This document shows, piece by piece, positions 33,081-39,737 of a stretch of DNA of 40,408 nt. The position numbers were made by a program, and so were the translations under genes. The DNA lies in contig JAISUN010000126.1 of assembly GCA_031272085.1 (NCBI GenBank), positions 1 through 40,408 of the forward strand, read 5' to 3'. The stretch's first letter is position 1. Each line of letters opens with the position of its first letter. The notes beneath the pieces were generated by a model. The model was not told the DNA's origin, made no database searches, and was given only the letters and a program-made list of their open reading frames with translations. This DNA is from Dysgonamonadaceae bacterium. GTDB lineage: Bacteria > Bacteroidota > Bacteroidia > Bacteroidales > Azobacteroidaceae.

Positions 33081-33835
33081 AGAAAATTCTTGTTTCCCAG
33101 CCTGAACCGAAGGGGGAGAAGTCTCAGTACTATGATATTGCCGAGCGGTACAACGTCAAAATTGTATTCCGGCCATTCATCAAGATTGAGCCGATTGGCG
33201 CCAAGGAATTTCGGACCCAGAGAATCAACATTCTTGATTACTCGGCTGTAATATTGACGTCAAAAACGGCTATCGACCATTACTTTCGTTTGAGCGAAGA
33301 AATGAGGTTGCAAATTCCCGAAACGATGAAATATTTCTGCATTTCGGAAACAGTGGCTGTATATTTGCAAAAATATATTCAGTTCAGGAAACGGAAAATA
33401 TTTTTTCCGGCGTCGGGGAAAATGGAAGATATGATTGTTACAATCAACAAACACAATAAGGAAACTTTCCTCATTCCTGTTACCGACGTACACAAGGAAG
33501 ACCTCACAAAGCCGCTCGACGACAAAAAAATACGCTATGCGAAGGCGATAATGTACCGGACGGTAAGCAACGACTTTACCGCCGACGAGCCTCTCGACTA
33601 CGATATACTCCTCTTTTTCTCGCCTTCGGGAATCGTTTCGCTGCTGAAAAATTTCCCGGACTTCGAGCAAAAAGATACCGTTATCGGAACTTTCGGCCCC
33701 ACAACGGCAAAGGCCGTCCGCGACGCCGGACTGCGCCTCGACATCGAAGCCCCCAATCCGGGAGCGCCCTCGATGACCGCCGCTCTCGACCAGTATTTGA
33801 AAACTGTTGTAAAACCTGTTGCAAAGAAAAAGTAA
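33065..33835 (+). CDS. hemD: Uroporphyrinogen-III synthase
   Basis: A 256-residue tetrapyrrole enzyme that cyclises hydroxymethylbilane with inversion of ring D. HemD sequences are poorly conserved, and identification rests on overall resemblance to the Bacteroidota form: KKILVSQPEPKGEKSQYYD at the N-terminus, KTAIDHYFRLSEEMRLQIPE, FFSPSGIVSLLKNFPDFEQ, then GTFGPTTAKAVRDAGLRLDI and PSMTAALDQYL at the C-terminus. The GTFGPTTAKAV block is the best conserved family landmark. It overlaps the upstream gene by 16 bp and precedes rnpA by 11 bp, a gene order typical of Bacteroidales. Confidence 0.92.
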   Translation: MDSYLKKILVSQPEPKGEKSQYYDIAERYNVKIVFRPFIKIEPIGAKEFRTQRINILDYSAVILTSKTAIDHYFRLSEEMRLQIPETMKYFCISETVAVYLQKYIQFRKRKIFFPASGKMEDMIVTINKHNKETFLIPVTDVHKEDLTKPLDDKKIRYAKAIMYRTVSNDFTADEPLDYDILLFFSPSGIVSLLKNFPDFEQKDTVIGTFGPTTAKAVRDAGLRLDIEAPNPGAPSMTAALDQYLKTVVKPVAKKK

Positions 33836-33846
33836 ATAAGTTTTTT

Positions 33847-34239
33847 TTGAAAGCCGGATTCTCTTTTCGCAAAGTTGAGCGGATTTCTTCCCGAAAGGAA
33901 ATTGACCTCCTCTTCGAGAAGGGTAAAAGTTTTACCATATATCCCCTGCGCGTCGTCTATGCCGAAAAGGCGGCTGCGAGCGGCGTTGCCGCTTCGGTGT
34001 TGATATCCGTCCCGAAAAAGAAATTCAAACGGGCAGTTCACCGAAACCGGCTGAAACGACTGATTCGGGAAAATTACCGCCTCCGGAAAAACGCTCTGTT
34101 GGCGGTCTGCCGGCAGGAAAACCGCGAGATGAACATCGGCTTCATCTATGCCGCAAACGAACAGGCGGCAACGATAGAAATTGCGGAGGCTATGCAGAAA
34201 ATACTGCTTAAAATGACAGAGATAATTGCTTCAAAATGA
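33847..34239 (+). CDS. rnpA: Ribonuclease P protein component
   Basis: A 130-residue basic protein that helps the RNase P RNA bind and process tRNA precursors. The conserved RNR box is present as [14 protein letters not shown] (about residues 62-75), preceded by [12 protein letters not shown]. The start is a TTG at 33847, at the end of a T8 tract. It gives the usual N-terminus ([25 protein letters not shown]), and no ATG is available before the conserved core. The stop overlaps the yidD start as ATGA (34236-34239), so the two are translationally coupled. Confidence 0.94.
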   Translation: MKAGFSFRKVERISSRKEIDLLFEKGKSFTIYPLRVVYAEKAAASGVAASVLISVPKKKFKRAVHRNRLKRLIRENYRLRKNALLAVCRQENREMNIGFIYAANEQAATIEIAEAMQKILLKMTEIIASK

Positions 34240-34484
34240 AGACGTCAGACATATTCAGGCTATTGAAAACGGCCGGAAACTTCATTGTTTTGCTTCCGGT
34301 TTATTTTTACAGATACTGCATTTCGCCGTTTACGCCGGCAATGTGCAGATATACGCCTACTTGCTCCGAATACGCAGTAGAAGCAATAAAACGATACGGC
34401 CCGATAAAGGGCGTGTGGCTGGCAACCAAACGAATTTTAAGGTGCCATCCCTGGGGCGGCAGCGGCTACGACCCTGTCCCCTGA
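34236..34484 (+). CDS. yidD: Membrane protein insertion efficiency factor YidD
   Basis: An 82-residue protein of the YidD/Haemolytic family, associated with the YidC membrane insertase. The family signature is clear: [27 protein letters not shown] followed by [12 protein letters not shown], described here by its parts ([11 protein letters not shown] is the core). A short amphipathic N-terminal helix (about residues 8-23) precedes it. It overlaps rnpA by 4 bp. In many bacteria yidD follows rnpA and precedes yidC, but here the next gene is a flavodiiron protein. Confidence 0.95.
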   Translation: MKTSDIFRLLKTAGNFIVLLPVYFYRYCISPFTPAMCRYTPTCSEYAVEAIKRYGPIKGVWLATKRILRCHPWGGSGYDPVP

Positions 34485-34518
34485 AACAACTATTTTATAA
34501 AATAAAAAAGTAATAATT

Positions 34519-35706
34519 ATGAAATCAAAAGAAATTGCAAAAGATTTATTTTACGTGGGAGTGAATGACCGTCAAAAGAGCCTGTTCGAGAACCTCTGGC
34601 CGCTGCCGGCAGGCGTTTCGTACAACTCTTATTTGATGATAGACCAAAAAACCGCGCTTTTCGATACGGTAGATATTTGCTATGCCGATATTTTCCTGAA
34701 AAAAATAGCAGCCCTGCTCGACGGCAGAAAACTTGACTACCTGATAGTCAATCATATGGAACCCGACCATTCGGGCAGCATCCGCATGCTGAAAGAGCAG
34801 TACCCCGACCTGAAAATCGTCGGTAACGCCCAGACTTTCAAAATGCTGGAAGGATTTCACGGCATCGCCGAAGGCCTGCACGAAGTGAAGGAAGGCGACA
34901 CTCTCGACCTCGGCCGCCGCAAACTGCAATTCCTGATGGCGCCAATGGTTCACTGGCCGGAAGTGATGTTCACCATCGACCTCACTGACCACATCCTTTT
35001 TTCCGCCGACGCTTTCGGAACTTTCGGCGCATTGAGCGGAAATGTCATCGATACCGAGATGAACGCCGACGCCTTTATTCAGGATTCAATCCGCTATTAT
35101 TCCAATATCGTGGGAAAATACGGAAATCCGGTTCAGCGGGCGCTGAAAAAGGTTAAAGATTTTGAAATCAGCACTATATGCACGCTTCACGGCCCTGTCT
35201 GGCGCGAACGAATACCGGAAATGCTGTCGCTTTACGAGCGATTGAGCCGCTACGAAGCCGAAGACGGAGTTACTATCGCTTACGGCTCGATGTACGGCAA
35301 TACCGAGCAGATGGCCGAAGCAATCGCCCTGTCGCTGTCGGAACACGGCGTGCGCAACATTGCGATGCACAACACTTTGAAGAGCCACGCTTCATACATT
35401 TTGAGCGATATTTTCCGTTATCGCGGCCTGATAATCGGCAGTCCTACATACAGCAACCAGATTTATCCTGACATAGAATCGCTGTTGAGCAAGATAGAAA
35501 TTCGCGAAGTGAAAAACCGCTATTTCGGCTGTTTCGGCTCGTTTTCGTGGGCAGGCGCCGCCGTCAAGCGGATGGGAGCCTTTGCCGAACGGATGAACTG
35601 GGAAACAGTCGGCGCACCCGTCGAGCAGCGGCAAGGAACCATCGCCGAACGCTTCGATGACTGCTGGGCGCTTGGGGCTGCTATGGCCGGGAAGGTGGCG
35701 GGATAA
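34519..35706 (+). CDS. Flavodiiron protein (FprA-type flavodoxin/metallo-beta-lactamase fold)
   Basis: A 395-residue cytoplasmic oxidoreductase that reduces O2 to water, and sometimes NO, in anaerobes. The diiron domain, MBL fold (about 1-245), carries HMEPDHSGS with His79, Glu81, Asp83 and His84, then a His in MVHWPEVM, Asp in FSADAFG and His in CTLHGPVWR, which together complete the six-ligand diiron set. The flavodoxin domain begins at about 255 with the FMN-binding loop GSMYGNTEQMA, then TYSNQIYPDIESLLSKI. Both cofactor sites look intact. It lies 34 bp after yidD on the same strand. Confidence 0.96.
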   Translation: MKSKEIAKDLFYVGVNDRQKSLFENLWPLPAGVSYNSYLMIDQKTALFDTVDICYADIFLKKIAALLDGRKLDYLIVNHMEPDHSGSIRMLKEQYPDLKIVGNAQTFKMLEGFHGIAEGLHEVKEGDTLDLGRRKLQFLMAPMVHWPEVMFTIDLTDHILFSADAFGTFGALSGNVIDTEMNADAFIQDSIRYYSNIVGKYGNPVQRALKKVKDFEISTICTLHGPVWRERIPEMLSLYERLSRYEAEDGVTIAYGSMYGNTEQMAEAIALSLSEHGVRNIAMHNTLKSHASYILSDIFRYRGLIIGSPTYSNQIYPDIESLLSKIEIREVKNRYFGCFGSFSWAGAAVKRMGAFAERMNWETVGAPVEQRQGTIAERFDDCWALGAAMAGKVAG

Positions 35707-35752
35707 AACGCCGTAAGGCGTTGCCTATGAATAAGGTCGGGATTCATCCCGA
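35707..35752. repeat. Pair of perfect 6-bp hairpins with 4-nt loops
   Basis: AACGCC-GTAA-GGCGTT (35707-35722) and TCGGGA-TTCA-TCCCGA (35737-35752) are separated by 14 bp. They begin right after the flavodiiron stop. No T-run follows either stem, so they look more like a short palindromic repeat element than a terminator. Confidence 0.65.
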
Positions 35753-35789
35753 TGTTGAGCGATAAAATAGAAATTTTTCCCCCAAAAAC

Positions 35790-35820
35790 TTGTAAAAAAT
35801 TTACTTTTGCCGTACCTTTG
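35790..35820 (+). promoter_or_regulatory. Promoter of tyrS
   Basis: TTG at 35790-35792 and TACCTTTG at 35813-35820 are 20 bp apart. A second overlapping -7-like motif, TACTTTTG, lies at 35802-35809. The tyrS ATG follows 23 bp after the main -7 element. Confidence 0.65.
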
Positions 35821-35843
35821 CGCCCTGATAGAAATCTGAAAAT

Positions 35844-37136
35844 ATGAATTTTGTAGAAGAATTAAAATGGCGGGGCATGATTCACGATATGATGCCCGGC
35901 ACAGAAGAACAGTTGCAGAAGGAAATGACTTCGGCCTACCTCGGCATCGACCCGACTGCCGATTCGCTGCACATCGGCCACTTGGTGGGCGTTATGATGT
36001 TGAAGCATTTCCAGCGGGCAGGCCATCGCCCTATCGCCCTCATCGGCGGCGCTACGGGTATGATTGGCGACCCCTCGATGAAGTCGCAGGAACGCAACCT
36101 GCTCGACGAGGCCACTTTACGCCACAATCAGGAAGCGATAAAACGACAGTTGGCCAAATTCCTCGATTTTGAATCCGAGGCACCCAACCGCGCCGTTTTG
36201 GTGAACAATTACGATTGGACGAAGGATTACACTTTCCTGCATTTTATCCGCGACATCGGCAAGCATATTACCGTCAATTATATGATGGCCAAAGATTCCG
36301 TAAAGAAGCGTCTGTCGGCCGAATCGAGCGAAGGAATGTCGTTTACCGAATTTTCCTACCAACTGCTGCAAGGCTACGACTACCTGTTTCTCTACGAAAA
36401 TTACGGCTGCCGCTTGCAGATGGGCGGTTCCGACCAATGGGGCAACATCACGACCGGCACGGAACTGATTCGCAAAAAACTTGGAGGCGAAGCATACGCC
36501 CTGACCTGCCCGCTGATTACGAAAGCCGACGGCGGGAAATTTGGCAAGACCGAATCGGGCAACGTCTGGCTCGACTCACGCTATACAAGTCCATACAAAT
36601 TTTACCAGTTCTGGCTGAATGTCAGCGACTTGGATGCCGAAAAATATATCCGCATATTTACCGCCCTCGACAGGGCTGAAATCGACGCGCTGATTGAGGA
36701 ACAACGCGCCGCGCCACACTTGCGCCCTCTGCAAAAGCGTTTGGCGCAGGAAATTACAACTATGGTTCATTCGGAAGAAGAATATCTTACGGCCGTCGAG
36801 GCCTCGCAGATTCTGTTCGGCAACTCGACTTCCGACGCCTTGCGGAAACTTGACGAAGCGACGCTGCTCGACATTTTTTCGGGCGTTCCGGTTTATGAAA
36901 TCTCGAAGGACGAACTCTCGTCAGGCATAAAAGCCGTTGATTTGCTGGCCGAAAAGACGCAGGTATTTCCCTCGAAAGGCGAGATGAGGAAAACCGTTCA
37001 GGCGGGCGGCGTGAGCATCAATAAGGAAAAACTTGCTTTGTTCGACGAAACGATTGACGCCTCGTATCTGCTTGGCGGCAAATATATTTTAGCGCAAAAA
37101 GGCAAGAAAAACTACTTTCTGATAGTTGCAAAGTAA
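35844..37136 (+). CDS. tyrS: Tyrosine--tRNA ligase
   Basis: A 430-residue class I synthetase that charges tRNA-Tyr. The HIGH motif is exact (His43-Ile44-Gly45-His46 in SLHIGHLVG), the tyrosine-binding region [14 protein letters not shown] is present, and the second catalytic motif is KFGKT (232-236), the usual TyrRS variant of KMSKS. The C-terminal S4 RNA-binding domain, about 365-430, has [13 protein letters not shown]. Length is normal for the bacterial TyrRS. It has its own promoter and is followed by a tRNA gene on the same strand. Confidence 0.97.
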   Translation: MNFVEELKWRGMIHDMMPGTEEQLQKEMTSAYLGIDPTADSLHIGHLVGVMMLKHFQRAGHRPIALIGGATGMIGDPSMKSQERNLLDEATLRHNQEAIKRQLAKFLDFESEAPNRAVLVNNYDWTKDYTFLHFIRDIGKHITVNYMMAKDSVKKRLSAESSEGMSFTEFSYQLLQGYDYLFLYENYGCRLQMGGSDQWGNITTGTELIRKKLGGEAYALTCPLITKADGGKFGKTESGNVWLDSRYTSPYKFYQFWLNVSDLDAEKYIRIFTALDRAEIDALIEEQRAAPHLRPLQKRLAQEITTMVHSEEEYLTAVEASQILFGNSTSDALRKLDEATLLDIFSGVPVYEISKDELSSGIKAVDLLAEKTQVFPSKGEMRKTVQAGGVSINKEKLALFDETIDASYLLGGKYILAQKGKKNYFLIVAK

Positions 37137-37153
37137 AATTTTCGGTAAAAAGA

Positions 37154-37184
37154 TTTGCTTTTCCAACAAAAAGTAGTACCTTTG
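37154..37184 (+). promoter_or_regulatory. Promoter of tRNA-Gln
   Basis: TTTG at 37154-37157 and TACCTTTG at 37177-37184, 19 bp apart. The tRNA begins 26 bp after the -7 element. Confidence 0.78.
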
Positions 37185-37210
37185 CACCGCTTTTTCACGA
37201 AAGCGCGGAT

Positions 37211-37281
37211 TGTCCCATGGTGTAGTGGTAGCACATCTGATTTTGGTTCAGCCAGCATAGGTTCGAGTCCTGTTGGGACAA
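37211..37281 (+). tRNA. tRNA-Gln (anticodon TTG)
   Basis: The acceptor arms TGTCCCA and TGGGACA pair perfectly, with A as discriminator base. The D arm contains GGTGTAGTGGTAGC. The anticodon arm has CTGA/TCAG (four pairs plus one mismatched pair) around TTTTGGT, placing TTG at positions 34-36. The T arm is ATAGG-TTCGAGT-CCTGT. CCA is not encoded. A hairpin with a T6 tract follows. Confidence 0.93.
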
Positions 37282-37285
37282 CAGT

Positions 37286-37317
37286 AAACGTTGAAAGTCA
37301 ACGGTTTATGGTTTTTT
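37286..37317 (+). terminator. Terminator of tRNA-Gln
   Basis: AAACGTTGA pairs with TCAACG-GTTT (one bulged G) around an AAG loop, followed by TTTTTT at 37312-37317. A second hairpin (ACACCC at 37318-37323 with GGGTGT at 37350-37355) lies immediately beyond and ends close to the convergent gene. Confidence 0.75.
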
Positions 37318-37360
37318 ACACCCGATTTTACATTCTTATATGTGAGGTTGGGTGTTGCTT

Positions 37361-37912
37361 TTAAATAAATTCTATGTTTTCTATTTTATATTGTTTATGA
37401 TGTTTTTTTACTGAAACAACAGATTTATAATCCTGATATTCCTTTTCTTTCGTTTGATTATCAATAATATAAAATTTACAAACGACCAAAAATTCATTTT
37501 CTCTCAATGTTTTTATTTCTATTATTTCGATTCCATCAACAATTTCTTGTGATTTATTTAACCAACGGTAATTGAAAATAAAGTCGCAGTTAATATCTTC
37601 ATAATCAGCGATATCCTCTAATTTTTTTGTATTTTTTGTAAGATTTTCGGCGCACTGTTCGCTGTTTAATAATTCTCTTTTAACAAAAGCATCAGAAAAA
37701 TTGTATTTAACAAGATTTTGTTGATATTTCTCTGTTTTTAACTTATACATTTTTTGTGCATCGTCAAAAACAACACTTGGTTGATATTCTTCATCCGGTA
37801 AATTATGTATTGCATAAATATACCATTCATAGAAGTCAGATACTGTTTTTGATACTTTATCATTGGTTGTATCACAAAATAACAACAATAAAATAAAAAT
37901 TAAATATTTCAT
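37361..37912 (-). CDS. Signal-bearing small protein, candidate immunity partner of RHS tip 1
   Basis: A 183-residue protein of unknown function. The frame is open from 37951, but the ATG at 37912 directly precedes a hydrophobic signal (KYLIFILLLLFC, Cys13 a possible lipid-attachment residue), so this start is preferred. The remainder is acidic, with VSDFYEWYIYAIHNLPDEEY and KYNFSDAFVKRELLNSEQCAENL, a pattern that weakly recalls DUF3828-type secreted proteins. It begins 19 bp after the stop of the RHS tip, on the same strand, and is much more AT-rich than the RHS core. This placement is typical of immunity genes, and that is the only basis for the role proposed. Confidence 0.6.
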   Translation of the reverse strand: MKYLIFILLLLFCDTTNDKVSKTVSDFYEWYIYAIHNLPDEEYQPSVVFDDAQKMYKLKTEKYQQNLVKYNFSDAFVKRELLNSEQCAENLTKNTKKLEDIADYEDINCDFIFNYRWLNKSQEIVDGIEIIEIKTLRENEFLVVCKFYIIDNQTKEKEYQDYKSVVSVKKHHKQYKIENIEFI

Positions 37913-37931
37913 AATCATTGAATTATGTAAA

Positions 37932-38864
37932 TTATCTATTTCTTCTAACATTTACAACAGTATATGTTTTACTGTTATAGTTTGTTGTTCCGGTAAGAGA
38001 AGTTGGTTTTACGCTAAGTTGATTGGAAGGACTTGTTCCTGCAACTTGTCGGCTTGTTCCCGGGTCAAAGAACCCAAATGAAGAAGTTGTGTTAGTCCTT
38101 AAATTTATAGTTCGCGAAGATATTGCAACCCAATGGTCTCCTACTCCATCCGCTGTCCTGTCTACGTGTACTCGAGCAGATTGTCCAACATCTGCTTGTG
38201 TGTCTAAATAATCACGCATATCCTCAAAGTTACTGATATTATTAGCAGTACCTCCTAATGACTCTGCTCCACTTTCAGAAACCATTAGCCCAGCCTGATA
38301 AAAACAATTTCCTTCCTCGCCACTCTTTTTTGTACCATTAGAGTTCATTTGAAAATGAAAATCGTCTGCTTCGAGTATTGTTTCTTTCATTGAAACTGCT
38401 TCATTTTGCTCATAGGTAATAGAAACGCCATTATATGCCGCTGTATATGTAGTACCTATATTATTATATGTTGTTGTGAAACTGCCGTTGTCGCCTTCAT
38501 ATGTTTTTGTAACAGTCTTTTCGTTGCCTTCTTGCCACATTATATTGCCTTTATCATCTTCATACCAGTCCATCCCGGTCGGGTCGGTAAATCGCTGTGG
38601 GTTGCAGCCGAAGGCGGCGTAGGGCGACCACGAATAGTAGTTCTCGGCGTGAGGGTCGGGCGTGGTAAATCTTCCGCCGCCTGCTGCATCGTAATGCCGT
38701 GCCGAGTAGTCGTACCAGTTCAGCGCGTTCATATTGTCGAGTTCTTTGCCGCCGAATTTGTAGGGCTGGGTTTCTTCGCCGTAGCGGATTGCGCACCCAA
38801 ACATTCCATTTTTTGAAAAAATGGAATGTTTTAAGGTGGTGATATTCAGGTTGTTGTATTGCAT
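37932..38864 (-). CDS. RHS C-terminal tip 1 with a papain-like Cys-His-Asp toxin domain
   Basis: A 310-residue protein made of an RHS-associated core fragment (residues about 29-100: YKFGGKELDNMNALNWYDYS, GGGRFTTPDPHAENYYSWSP and DPTGMDW) and a variable C-terminal domain. The latter has Cys187 in EEGNCFYQAG, His244 in GDHWVAISS and Asp267 in FGFFDPGT, the order and spacing of a papain-fold cysteine peptidase as in YopT/AvrPphB-type effectors. The FFDPG context is especially suggestive. The long RHS repeat region and any secretion signal are missing: the protein starts at 38864 with unrelated residues containing a perfect hairpin, yet it has a promoter directly upstream. It is either an orphan cassette or a truncated toxin. 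Confidence 0.8.
   Translation of the reverse strand: MQYNNLNITTLKHSIFSKNGMFGCAIRYGEETQPYKFGGKELDNMNALNWYDYSARHYDAAGGGRFTTPDPHAENYYSWSPYAAFGCNPQRFTDPTGMDWYEDDKGNIMWQEGNEKTVTKTYEGDNGSFTTTYNNIGTTYTAAYNGVSITYEQNEAVSMKETILEADDFHFQMNSNGTKKSGEEGNCFYQAGLMVSESGAESLGGTANNISNFEDMRDYLDTQADVGQSARVHVDRTADGVGDHWVAISSRTINLRTNTTSSFGFFDPGTSRQVAGTSPSNQLSVKPTSLTGTTNYNSKTYTVVNVRRNR
38800..38830. repeat. Perfect 15-bp-arm palindrome inside the start of RHS tip 1
   Basis: Arms 38800-38814 and 38816-38830 are perfect reverse complements around one G, with the T-run and A-run at the centre (AACATTCCA plus T6, then A6 plus TGGAATGTT). It lies 34 bp inside the coding sequence of the tip, just before RHS-like sequence begins, and may mark the recombination joint or attenuate transcription. 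Confidence 0.75.
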
Positions 38865-38888
38865 TGCTGCATAATTTTTTTAGTTCTG

Positions 38889-38920
38889 CAAAGTTAGCGT
38901 TTTTTGTACAAAATGGCAAA
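38889..38920 (-). promoter_or_regulatory. Promoter of RHS tip 1
   Basis: On the minus strand TTTG (38917-38920) and TAACTTTG (38889-38896) are 20 bp apart, a full Bacteroidota promoter match 24 bp upstream of the ATG at 38864. Confidence 0.75.
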
Positions 38921-38941
38921 GTTTATTTTTGCTCCTTTCGT

Positions 38942-39083
38942 GCCGCTCATCTAAAGCCGAGCGGCTGGTGCAGCAATCAAGCCCCGTAAAACGGGACTGC
39001 TTTGTTTTTTAGCGCACGGATTACAAATCCGCGCGATCGGGAGCGGGTAAAAGCCGCGTGAGGACTTTATGGACGGACACTAA
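38942..39083. other. Gene-free stretch between the two RHS modules
   Basis: No gene is seen. It holds two hairpins: GCCGCTC/GAGCGGC (38942-38948 with 38959-38965) and CCCGT/ACGGG (38983-38987 with 38991-38995), the latter followed on the plus strand by a T-rich run. A GCGCACGGATTACAAATCCGCGC-like imperfect palindrome lies near 39012-39036. Confidence 0.5.
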
Positions 39084-39737
39084 TTACCTGCGAAATTTTG
39101 TGAGCAATTCTTGCTTTTCTATTTGATTGACGATTGCATTTAATTCGTCAATTATTATTTTCCCTTTTAGTTTGTTGTTATGTTGATAGTTTATATTTTT
39201 TAGTCCATCATATTCTTTTGTCATATCGAATTCATCAATGTTTAGCATAAAAATTTCTCCATCAATCATAATCTCGAAACTCTTATGATTTGAATGGTCT
39301 ATCATAATAAAATATTTCTCTTTTTTTGAGTTTTTATAGGCAATATATTCAAATATTTTTGTTTTTTCCTTTTTTATCTGTCGTCTGTATTTTAAAAATA
39401 ACTTCCATAAATTCAAAGAATCCATTGGTATAGTTGCATAATCAAAACAATTATCCTTTTTGGTTAAATATGTTATCCCTTGTTTTTTCCAAAATATGTA
39501 GGTTGGCACATAGACAGAAGAATAATTGCAGACATCATTTTCGTCATCAAAAATATAAACACAACCGACGCAATATTCCTTATATACGCATATAGTATCA
39601 ATATTATTTGCTTGCATTCTTTTTACATAATCATTTACTAACGAATCAAGATATTGATAAGAAGAAGTGTCTTGCCCATAGGAAATGCTTATAAATGACA
39701 CTGATATAATAATAAACAACTTAATTTTTTCAATCAT
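39084..39737 (-). CDS. Secreted small protein, candidate immunity partner of RHS tip 2
   Basis: A 217-residue protein with a clear signal peptide (about 1-21, ending SYGQ) and no domain that I recognise. It contains several Cys residues (ICVYKEYCVGCVYIF), and a lysine/isoleucine-rich C-terminal half. Its ATG overlaps the TGA of the RHS tip by 4 bp (ATGA at 39734-39737), so it is translationally coupled to that tip. Together with the AT-rich composition this is typical of immunity genes in polymorphic toxin systems. An exported immunity protein would imply that the toxin acts in the periplasm or at the surface, which is inference. Confidence 0.65.
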   Translation of the reverse strand: MIEKIKLFIIISVSFISISYGQDTSSYQYLDSLVNDYVKRMQANNIDTICVYKEYCVGCVYIFDDENDVCNYSSVYVPTYIFWKKQGITYLTKKDNCFDYATIPMDSLNLWKLFLKYRRQIKKEKTKIFEYIAYKNSKKEKYFIMIDHSNHKSFEIMIDGEIFMLNIDEFDMTKEYDGLKNINYQHNNKLKGKIIIDELNAIVNQIEKQELLTKFRR

